Source: Lineus longissimus
Lineage: Eukaryota; Nemertea; Pilidiophora; Heteronemertea; Lineidae
Assembly: GCF_910592395.1 (NCBI RefSeq)
Contig: NC_088318.1
Span: 496,001-560,000 of the forward strand
Direction of reading: 5' to 3'
Length of the DNA: 64,000 nucleotides
The notes beneath the pieces are model-generated. The model saw only the letters and a program-made list of their open reading frames with translations. It ran no database searches and was not told the DNA's origin. The position numbers were made by a program, and so were the translations under genes. Shown here piece after piece: positions 24,842-35,212 of this stretch. Position 1 is the stretch's first letter. The number at the start of each line of letters is the position of its first letter.

Positions 24842-27381
24842 ATGAAGTCTCATTTAGCTTTATTGATGTTGGTCCTTCTGGGACTCAATTCTTCCTTGGC
24901 CAGACCCACTAGTTCCGAAAAAGCAGCACCTGAGAATATGTATAAGGTAAGAAAATGTACCACTTCCCGGTGTAATAGTTAAGTTAATCCTCCGGAGAAT
25001 TAGTCCTTCCCTGTACACCGGTGTAACATCTGTGGTTGTTCCCCATGTGTCAGTGTTTCCAAACAATAGGCAGCTAGAGAGACCACGACTTTTCAATAGG
25101 GGGGATACACAGAAAAACTTGTCAATCTATTTTTGAGCGTTCCCAAACAATGAGGGGAAACACTCAAAAACATTACACCGGCCCTTAGGTAATAAAAATA
25201 TCATGTAGAAATATTAGTCGAAAACTGTCAAACGTCAAATATATTCCTTGTCTGGTTTGTCATAAGAGGATTAAATAATTATACGACAAAAGTGTCTACA
25301 GACGTCACTTAATTATTTATTCATGATATTTCGTTAGATTTGTTAGTTTGGCAAATATTGCAATCTTGCCAATCAATGAGCCCTTTTTAAGAGAGCAGAA
25401 TCACTGTTCATTACATGTATTAATTACCATTCAGAAACATATAAAACATGAATGAGGTTCCTAACGAGTTGATTGTGACCGGAATTTATATCACTTGAGA
25501 AACACTTTTTGACAATTCATATTTCAACATTGATCGCGTGTGATCCAATTAAACCGGATATAGCAGAACACAAAATACACCTATCTTTCTGAAATGAGAC
25601 GTTGTTCCCTGTAAGCTTAAGCTTAAGGCCGTGATACAATTTTGGGAATTTGGCCTTTTAAGGGTTATAATACGCCTACAACTTCTTTCAGATAGCCGCC
25701 AATATGCTGCTAAAGACCAGTGAATCTGTCCAAGAATGGGGCAATCAAGTTCTGGACGTATCCAACTCCGGTTTCACCACTCATCTCCTGAAAGAGCTAA
25801 GAAACTCCTTGACCTCTGTCACGGAACACACCAATACGAACCTTGAGCCATACCTGGTAATGTTGACAGTCATGAAGTCCGATAGCGCCGTCGAGACACG
25901 CACGCAACCCCCGCAAAGTATCGCGGATGAGGCGACGGCCATGCTGAAGGAGGATGTGGCCAAGGTCGTCCTCAAGGATGACGAAAAGCTTTTATTGGTC
26001 ACTGGAGGTGGGTGTATACTTTAAACAAATAGCATCGTGTAATGTCACCAGTCGGGCCGGGAGGATGCTCTTCAGTCTCCGGTATATAGACACTGTAAAT
26101 GGCGCTTGAAGGCATTTGAATCCGGGATCAACTTTTTTCTTACATCGGATGGTAGGATGGATTTAGTGCAAGGTAGTGCAGTTTCAGTGCATAGCAGGGA
26201 ATGAAAGTGAAATGGGGCAGGGTGTCAGTACAGACTGGCAGAGCGCGCAGGTAGTGCTGAACTGTCTTTTACGACATTCCATGACTTTGGTTGTGCGCGG
26301 TTTAAGAAGTGATGCCTCAAACTGAAACTCAAGAAGGCCTTGGTCACGTACAGGATGTCGTTTCGATCGCAGCCGCGGTCCTTGGCGTCACAACCAAGGT
26401 CAATTCGACATGTTTAATCATCGTTCATTTACTCATTACAGATGGTGAATCCGCGGCCAGCACGCGCCTCCGTCTGAACGTGCGTCTGTTTGAGCAGATC
26501 ATGCAGAGGCTGGAGAACACCATTGAGGACTTGATCGACCTCATGTCTGTTGGTGATGGTAAGTTGGTGCCAATGGCCTTGAACTTTGATACTCAGGGAA
26601 GAGCCTCAGTTCTTTCGCCTGAAGGAATAAGGCATGGATTGATGTCATCTGACGCCATTCTATAGGCCAGCGTTAGTTACAGAACTGACTGCCTTGGGGA
26701 TTTGACTGTGGCCTGCAATCGGTATATTCAAAGTATCAAGTTATCATTTATTCCTCCTGGTGATATATCTATAGTGAATTATTGAATATTCTATATCTGA
26801 GTTAAGATAAATTTGGGCCACTCTTTCGCAAAAGGATTTTTCCAAATTAGTCATAGTCTTCATCAGTTCTTGATACAGCTTAGCACATTGTAATCTTGTT
26901 TTCTTTTCAGAACAAGATCTCGAAAATGAACTCCTTGATTTTGTCAGTGAAATAGCCTCCGAATCAATGGGTCTTTCGATCGTCTTCTCAGGGATGGAAA
27001 ACAGCTTCGCCCAGGAGGTGACCAATCCAAGGTAGGTCATCCTGAATCTCTAGGTTTAGACATTGATTGAATGGTCGCGTTACCGGGGTGTTCGCGTTAG
27101 TGAAGTTGAAAATCCGGGGACAAATGCATGATTAAGTTTTCCCGCCAAAATTGTTGAACTTTTTCATAAGTTCAAAATTCTGAAAAATTTTCAAAGCCAA
27201 AAATTTTGTTGGGGCTGATGATGTTTCTTCATTTTGAGCCGAAAAAAACAAGTGAAAAAAAGTTTTGGACTCAGAAATGTTTTCATCCTTCAGAGTTGAA
27301 TTTTACCTCAACTTTTTTTCTTGCAGTCGTCGACAGCGTCGTAGCCTAGCGGCTGGTTGTCCTACCCAGCATCAGCACTAG
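24842..27381 (+). CDS. Unrecognised secreted protein with two alternative last exons
   Basis: Exons: 24842-24946, 25692-26007, 26442-26558, 26911-27031, then either 27327-27381 or 27473-27527; all junctions are GT-AG and in frame (237 aa with either ending). The first exon encodes a clear signal peptide (MKSHLALLMLVLLGLNSSLA). The mature part is almost cysteine-free, predicted helical and acidic (QIMQRLENTIEDLIDLM, ENELLDFVSEIAS). The last exon begins with a polybasic stretch, SRRQRRSLA or SRQRRRIAS, resembling a furin-type cleavage site and leaving a short C-terminal peptide. I do not recognise the family. Secretion and proprotein processing are inferences. The first last-exon candidate overlaps a tRNA-like SINE. 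Confidence 0.55.
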
Positions 27382-27408
27382 TCACTAATGACGACTAACC
27401 CATGATTC
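27338..27408 (+). repeat. tRNA-like SINE head overlapping a candidate exon
   Basis: A strong A box (TAGCCTAGCGG at about 27343) and B box (GATTCGAAACC at about 27397) are 54 bp apart, with no proper cloverleaf between. The first candidate last exon of the upstream secreted-protein gene (27327-27381) lies inside it. Confidence 0.4.
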
Positions 27409-27527
27409 GAAACCGGAAATGACGCATGACCACTTTCCTCTTTGGCTCAATAGTCTTAATTGTCTCTTACAGTCGCCAACGCCGGAGAATCGCGTCCGAT
27501 TGCCGTGTCATGGTAAAACAGCAGTAG

Positions 27528-28428
27528 TAGCTTTGAATAACATCAGTTATTGACGCCGACGTTAATGTTAACGATCTCTGCGGTGAACAACTCGATCCAA
27601 GAGAGTGCCTCTGAGGTGTGCGCGCGAAGCGCTGGTCAGGGTGCAGGCCGCTGGCCGTCCTGCAGACGCTGGCGGGAATGATCGTTTCAACGCCAGGCCA
27701 ACATTTGCCTAAGCAAGCTATTAAAGGATTGAAGTGGGCTCCCGGACTGTAAGATTACTATCCGCTGATCTGTGTACAGAAACATAGATCAAGTACAGTT
27801 AATAGGCAGGTTTCGAACTCTTACGAAGTGCTGAGAACTACGAGATATGTAAATCATGATGAATTTTAAAAGATTTCCCTGATTCTCTCGACTCAATAAC
27901 CTTTGCGGTTCTTTCACGTAACGACAACTGTGTTTATTTTTGCCACCATTGAATGCTTTCGATTTCTTGTTGGTGAAATTTTAAAAGCTTTCCTGACACT
28001 TTGCTAATCCCGTGATTACACAATAAACTGAAAACAAAAGAAGGTGTTTTCGTCATTTTTCAAGGTTGAGGAACCGCTTCAAACAAGATAGCGACCTTTC
28101 AATGTTGAATGGGTTCATTCAGATCTTAAAGATTAAACTGTAAAACTAGAAGGTCAACGTGTTTGTTCAACACGAGCTGAGAGGAGGATGCTGTGATTCT
28201 ATCTATTCCTCGAGTTCGATTATTTTTAGCACATTTCCAATGAAAACGTATCGGTGATATTAAAGGGAGACGCATTCGAAAAATAAGATGCACTATGTCA
28301 GTTTACCACCCTGAGACTCAAGTTTTTCATTCAAACCTCGTCGCTTCCCCGGATTGTTAGTTATTTGGTTTGCAAACATCATTTCGGGCTTTTTAAATTT
28401 TGAATAGGAACTCCTTTATGAAAGATTC
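27528..28428. other. Spacer, nothing recognised
   Basis: No exon or repeat was recognised between the secreted-protein gene and the 38-bp array. Confidence 0.5.
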
Positions 28429-29196
28429 TCTCACAGGCAGTGGGCCTCGCATCGTGTCATGTCTCACAGGCAGTAAACACGGCCTCGCATCGTGTCATGT
28501 CTCACAGCTACAGGCAGTAAACACGGCCTCGCATAGTATAAATGTCTCACAGGCAGTAAACACGGCCTCGCATCGTGTTATGTCTCACAGGCAGTAAACA
28601 CGGCCTCGCATCGTGTTATGTCTCACAGGCAGTAAACACGGCCTCGCATCGTGTTATGTCTCACAGGCAGTAAACACGGCCTCGCATCGTGTCATGTCTC
28701 ACAGGCAGTAAACACGGCCTCGCATCGTGTCATGTCTCACAGGCAGTAAACACGGCCTCGCATCGTGTTATGTCTCACAGGCAGTAAACACGGCCTCGCA
28801 TCGTGTCATGTCTCACAGGCAGTAAACACGGCCTCGCATCGTGTCATGTCTCACAGGCAGTAAACACGGCCTCGCATCGTGTCATGTCTCACAGGCAGTA
28901 AACATTGTCGTGTTCGTGTCTTCGGCTGTTAACACGGTCTATTCGGAATTAGTAATTGTCGTGGTTGTTACGAGCACGAGTGAAATAAAGTGAACATTGT
29001 ATTCTACACTGCTGATCAAATTCGTCCTTTAGATTAGATTCGCCAGGTTAGATCCGTAAAGCAACGTAACACAGTGGAAGAATACAACAAACATGGCCTC
29101 GCATCGTGTCATGTCTCACAGGCAGTAAACACGGCCTCGCATCGTGTCATGTCTCATAGGCAGTAAACACGGCCTCGCATCGTGTCATGTCTCATG
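28429..29196. repeat. 38-bp minisatellite in two blocks
   Basis: A 38-bp unit (TCTCACAGGCAGTAAACACG then GCCTCGCATCGTGTCATG) repeats about 12 times at 28429-28905. After about 190 bp of unrelated sequence it recurs three times at about 29094-29196. The variation is mainly C/T at one position (GTGTCATG/GTGTTATG). The units are contiguous, with no spacers. Confidence 0.92.
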
Positions 29197-29224
29197 AAAA
29201 GCTAATATGTAAAGTCAAGAACTT

Positions 29225-29450
29225 AGTGAGCCCCCCTTTAGGTCGGGGGAGCTCCCCCGAACCCCCCTACGAGCATATGTTAAGTGCAAGCTCTAACAAC
29301 TACAGCTCTTACAATGGGGGGACACCCCCCAAACCCCCCTCCGTCGACATAGGTTTTTACCAGTGCGTTGGGGGGAAGCTCCCCCCAAACCCCCCCGGTG
29401 GACAGTCAACTAGCCCTTCTGTGTCATACTGCTGGAGGGGGGGGGGGGTG
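29225..29450. repeat. Repeated G/C-run palindromes
   Basis: Three blocks of the form G5-6, short centre, C5-6, then AACCCCCC occur (GGGGGAGCTCCCCC at about 29246, GGGGGGACACCCCCC at about 29315, GGGGGGAAGCTCCCCCC at about 29370), each separated by about 60 bp. A 12-G run follows at 29437-29448. They resemble fragments of a dispersed repeat. Confidence 0.6.
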
Positions 29451-30345
29451 CGATGGGACCATCCATATAGTTCCTTCCGACACATTTTTGTTTTGGTAAT
29501 GTAATACATTGTGATTGACCTTATTCACGGGAATCGGGCGTTTCCAGTGATATACGACACAAATGGGTTGTCCTCATGCATTCACTTTCGAAACGCATTT
29601 TAAAATAGATGTTACGTCCTGTTAATGGGGCACGTCATCATCGCGTACATTTGGGAAAAACTCCCTAACGAGACCGGAGCAGACGGCTGAAAGTAGTTTA
29701 ATTATTGGCCGCTAGGGTACAGAATGTACGTCGCTCACCCGAATTTTTCACGCAACTATAGCTAAATAGAGCTAGTTCTAGTTTGTGATTCAATTTGATA
29801 CTTCAGATTTGGGCAGTAGACCAATATAACTTAGTCGTCAGTGTGGTTTTAAGCTGGAAAAACGTATTTGTTTTTCTTAAAGTGCCTTTTTTGGACGGGT
29901 GTGTGCGATTGTTTTGTTTTTATGTCACGTGACCTCGATCATGTCGACACAAAATTGAAATAAACCACCCTTTTCTGTCATTATTTAGGACGGATATTTC
30001 TCTGATAAAAATATTAATATAATTGGCCAATTTCTTAGGCATATGATGTAGCGAATTCCCATGAAGATTTAAATTAATTTAAATTAATTTCAAGCAATGG
30101 GATAGCAACCACCACCGGAAGATCGCGGAGAAATCGGTAAACTCAACGGAGTTAATTCAGAAAAATACCAAAAAAAATTGTTTGTAGGATATACAATATT
30201 TACTCTCTTTATTTCACTTCATTTACATTATATACTCCCGCACACACGTGTATCTTAAGAGCCCCTCCTAAAGGGGGTCTTAATAAAACAATTTAGAATC
30301 ACTGGAAATTATTCAAATTCACCCTTATGATACTGACAAGAAAGA

Positions 30346-30948
30346 ATGATCAAATGGCAAGCTGTTACCCAACATGCAAAGCGAGCTGCGCTTTACCGTC
30401 GGTATTTACCACCAGCTTATTACGCCATCACGCAACCACTTTTCTGGGTACCCTATAAGGCAGCGCCAATTAATTTTTTCACGGAAAAGACCCTGAAATT
30501 CGATGGGAATCTATCAAGTTACTGTTATACTGTCGTCACATGTATTGATACCGTTGCTATGCTAAAAATGGTGGAAATAACTGACGGACACCTGCCAACT
30601 TGCGCAGTGCATGGAGGGAACCAACTTCGATTAAAAATAGAAGAGATCGGTGAAAGAGTACGTCTTTCATGCCTTCGTGACGTCACATCAGCGGCGGATG
30701 CTTATAAAATGGTGACAGTAATGACATCGCTCTCAGCTGTGGCAGGTTCGTTGAAGGATTCTCAGGTGGTCTATCTCGAGTGTTTCTTTTTAAACTTGGG
30801 AGGTGTCCAAAGTGGTCTGTACGGTTCGTTTGGCAGGGAGGCGTTAGAAATGCATCGGAGCTCCATATGGATTTTAGGTAGGACAATTACTTTAAGTTAC
30901 TGGATCTTATCGGACTTTATACCCTGTCTTATGGTTTCGGGTCTTTGA
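30346..30948 (+). CDS. Unrecognised 200-codon open frame (doubtful)
   Basis: An ATG-initiated 200-codon frame without introns. It matches no family I know, has no signal peptide or motif, and its composition is not clearly coding. At this length a chance frame is possible in 64 kb. Confidence 0.15.
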   Translation: MIKWQAVTQHAKRAALYRRYLPPAYYAITQPLFWVPYKAAPINFFTEKTLKFDGNLSSYCYTVVTCIDTVAMLKMVEITDGHLPTCAVHGGNQLRLKIEEIGERVRLSCLRDVTSAADAYKMVTVMTSLSAVAGSLKDSQVVYLECFFLNLGGVQSGLYGSFGREALEMHRSSIWILGRTITLSYWILSDFIPCLMVSGL

Positions 30949-33900
30949 TTAATATTAGGTGAGAGTCCCATAAAATCGTTTTACCACAAAGTGAATTTAA
31001 TCTTAACGTTGAAAAGTGATCGTTCATTCCCAGGAGCGAGAGTCCTAAGGTCTTTAATTACGGATGTTTTGAAAATGATTTTATGAATATAGAAATGACA
31101 GAACATACAGGGCCCAACATGCAAGTTTTTCAGAAATTATGACACATGGTCCATGGACCAATATATTATTGATTGGTATCCTCTAGGCGAACCTTTTGGT
31201 AATTGTGTCATGAAATATTATATCAATAAAGCAGATGATGATGCATGCTCTGTCAAGGTTATTGGCAATTAGTAAATACGCGTTAGCATAATCAACACCA
31301 TTCCGATGAAGACGTTTAAAGTGTCCTAGGATAGAACACCCGGTGAACAAATGATTCTATCATGCACTATTAATCGCTAAGCTGTAGACGGTCATGGCGT
31401 CGATTGAACGATATCCCATCCGTCCGAAGAAAGTATTGGCGGACATTTGTTTCGGGGAGAGGGGGTCATCGTTGACTCATTTACACCTTTGACTGAATCG
31501 GTCCCTCTTAGTTCCCGCCTATAGCCCCCCTTTAATCATGTCTCATTAGCCCAACATGTCAATCAGCGCTTGAGCGACCGAACAAAATCCGGCTCAAAAA
31601 TCTAAATACCTTTATGAGCCGTTACAAGACGATAAAACAAAGATATAACATCTTGGAGCACTCAAATGACATGGTCAGAGATGCTTGGACGATATTTGAC
31701 CAACAACTGTCCTGCAGGTTATCCACGTCGGATTAGTTCTTCTATTTCGTGAAAATCCATTCATAACCGAAAATGCGGCCGTATGGTCTACGTTTTACGG
31801 GGTCGCGATGTCAGTTTATGCAGTCATGTCCCAGAGGAAATAACTTATCGATTATTAATGGTCTTATGTACACAAGATTAATTTTCTTTATTTCGGCATG
31901 TTGTTCATATTTCTGAGAAGAGTGCGTATATCACATTAGAACCATGTTTTCTATTTATGTGTTTGTTATGGCTTTGTCCAAACAAGCATGCTCATTGTGG
32001 ATAAACCTTTGGTGACGTCATTTCGATGACCGGTTCCCTTCTTCAGACTTTTGGTTTCTCAACCGAGCCACTCCAGATAGGATTGAACATAGGGTCTTTA
32101 TCAGTCAAAGATTTCAAAGAAATAGAAAGTGTTTTCATCTCTATTTTGTTGTATAATTGCTGAGATATTATTGGAGATAGTACATGTATGTCCCTGTCGT
32201 CGCGTACCGGGATGGGCGCGGCACAGAGTATTCTAAACCTCATGAAATCTAATCACGTCGTGAAAGTAACATGATATGGAAGGCAGTGAGGTGACCCTGT
32301 GTAGTGACCTCATGAATCAAGGCATCTCCAGTTTAAAGGAGATTAATACGTTAATTGTCTTGGCCAGATGCAACGTTAAGTCAGACAATAGTGGCGCTGG
32401 GAGGAGAACTCTTTATCCTGGCTACTGATTATCGCTAGCCTTAGATATATCTATATTTATGCTACTTCAAAGATAAAATCCATTAGCCTTGTTCCGAGTG
32501 CAAAGTCTTGGTAACTCAACGAACACCTTCTTGCTTATGAGTATTCACAGCTCAAGCTGGGTTCACGTTTTCACATATAACCCATCCCTTTTCACTATTT
32601 TGTTCTTCGTGTCATAAAGAACGACCAGGTCATTTCCAAAGAGCGGGCTACATACGATTCATGATGTTACTTATGACCCCCCATGTCATGCCAGGTCATG
32701 TGTTAAAGCCTAAGAAAGTCATCACATGTGAGACGAGAGTAGTATGCCGTTCACTTGCAACTAAACTTGACCTAGTGACCTTATGTGAAATTTAGAGCAG
32801 GAATAATTTGTGTTCCTCAACAGTCGATACGAATATATACCCAAGGAAGCCACCCAAGGAGTTGACAACAGGGAGAAGCCGTTTTTCTTTTTCACAAGAG
32901 GTTAATGCTTGTAAATTTGAATCAACAAAGCCGGTTGTAGTCTTAAACATCGGTTTCCTGCTTTATATTCAATGTGTTGAATCCAGCCGCCGTATTCGGA
33001 GCAGGAAGAAGAAGAAGAAAAAAAAGAAAGGACCTTCAATGATGGTTGCTTTTTCATTCTATCTGTGAATTACGCTCTCAAAGACAATTGATCCATGAAA
33101 ATAAACACCATCATCCACTTGTTCAAAGGTTGATAAGATACGATTATAGATGGTTGGCGCTTATTTACTAACGACAACTTAACACCATTATCTGCTGCTT
33201 TGCTCATCCCTACCTTCATCACAAGATAAGAGGACATGTTTCGACAACAAATGACACACTCCTCATTTTGACTTTGGCTGGAAAATGACTCGGATGGAAT
33301 AATTGATGATTTTTTCTCCAGATTACCATTGTTAGGTCATTGGCGGAGGTTTTGATGGATTCTCAACACCAATTGAAAGCGACGTGCAGATCTTACATCC
33401 AATTCTCTAATATGCCATTGTCTCATTGTCTGTTGGGGTACTGTTAGTAGGTTCATTAAACTGACTAGCTTCACTGTTGAGATCACTGTATTGGTGGTCC
33501 TCGCCCTCTGAAATTACTTGTCGGAGTTTGATACGTCAGATTGGTGAGATCGCACTGCCATGTGCAAACAAGGACATCGATTAAATTAGCATGCACCCAG
33601 TAGTCAAGCTTTATTACCAAGTGTTAATCATTCATCTCACTTATAACCTGGTCAGAATGGGTTCATATTAGATGTGCATGAGTTATGGTCATACCAGCAG
33701 AGTTCATGACAGACTATTATCATCCAGGCTAACCATAGCAGTTTCTTCTGTAATAACCGCGCGATGACATAAATTATAACGCATGGATTGAAAGGCTTAC
33801 GACTGATACGCTGTGTTTTGCTCATTTAATGATTGTTGGTAATAATTGCTGAAGCCGCCAACGCGCCTGACTAAGGTATGATATTCGTCACCTTAAGCAA

Positions 33901-33988
33901 CCCAATCAAAAAACACCCACCATTCAAAGTTCTTCATCTGTGTTTTGATTCTGTAGAAATAAACGACTGAAATTACCTCTCAGTCGCG
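30949..33988. other. Long spacer, nothing recognised
   Basis: About 3 kb of AT-rich sequence. A purine run (GAAGAAGAAG then poly-A) lies at 33005-33030. No exon, RNA gene or tandem repeat was recognised. Confidence 0.5.
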
Positions 33989-34228
33989 ATGATGTTTGGG
34001 ACTTGTGCATATGAACATACTGTGCTACACTTTGACCTTTTTATGCCAGTTGAAAGCCCACTAGCAGAGCCTCGAACTGATCTCCAGTTTGACGGACGTT
34101 CGATACGCTACCCCCCCTTCCCAATGACCAATGAAGTTACCAAGGAACTTCCCAAGAGAATTCCAACGGTCAAGCACCTTCAACCGACCCAAGAATACCT
34201 TAATTTGAAACCAATGGGAACAAATTAA
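33989..34228 (+). CDS. Unrecognised 79-codon open frame (doubtful)
   Basis: It begins ATGATG soon after a possible acceptor (acctctcag) and ends in TAA at 34226-34228. The second half is proline- and lysine-rich (SIRYPPFPMTNEVTKELPK). No family, signal peptide or partner exon was found. Confidence 0.15.
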   Translation: MMFGTCAYEHTVLHFDLFMPVESPLAEPRTDLQFDGRSIRYPPFPMTNEVTKELPKRIPTVKHLQPTQEYLNLKPMGTN

Positions 34229-35212
34229 TATATACGTAATATTTTTTGCAGAAAAAGAATATGATTCTCGACAATACTTGTTGATTAAATGACATTTGCC
34301 TAATTAGTAATATTGCACGGTCTCAGGTCTTCTAAGTATCGGGTTCGGTATGATCATGACAGGAAGCTGGGACGCAGCCTGATTGCCCTGGTGGGTGGTA
34401 AATACAGCTGAATCATATCAGATTAACAGCATTGAAAAGTTACCTAACACGGGCTGATCCTTAGCCTCTGAGACTTATCAACTGCCACTGACATGACTGA
34501 TGATAAGATATAACCTCTTCATTCAAAATACACGTACTTGTATTCTTGAAAAACGGTATTGTTGTCTTGGTAACTTTCTTTAAAATATCCTATCATTAGG
34601 TTATTAAGCAGGTGGGCTACGGTACAGTTGCCTCCACCTTGTAATATTAAAAGTTTCATCAGCTCAGTTCACCTCACAGCGACCCCTGACAGAGAGGTGG
34701 TCATGTTTTTTCATCATATTGTGATCGTGATTGTAAACAACCTAAGAAATACTGATGGTACACAATACACGCCTTCACCAGCTCCCTTGCGTGGTCTAAT
34801 CTTGTTGTAAAGGACTGTCCTTACCTGGTAATAATCTGAAAATGAAAAGATTGCCACAGATTAAATCCGCTCCTAATCCTTCCATCAACGCGAAGTTTTA
34901 TGTGGTTTGTCACATGAAATAAACGTCTCATTTTTTAAAAATGAGACTGGCTTTTAGCGCAAAATGATGAATTCTGTTTGAACAATGTTTTAAAAAGTCT
35001 AAATTTCCACAGCAGTAAAGAGAAAAACTTGGAAGCGGCGATCGAAAGATTCAGCCGATAATTGCTGGTGAGATTGAAAATGAGAATCATAAAATGTTAA
35101 AATGTTAAAATGTTGCTCAGAAGGACTGTTTTAGTGAAAACTCTGACAAATCACGGAAGTTTTACAGAAAAATCGGGTGAATCTTGGAAGAATGTAACGT
35201 CAGTGGTTGCCA
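34229..35212. other. Upstream region of the CAP gene
   Basis: No exon was recognised. A short perfect hairpin (11-bp arms, 1-nt spacer) lies at 34925-34947 just after an AATAAA at 34917-34922. TATA-like or Inr signals could not be assigned. Confidence 0.4.

Noticed and set aside
28429-29196. CRISPR-like array
   Set aside because: Units are contiguous with no unique spacers, the host is eukaryotic and there are no cas genes.
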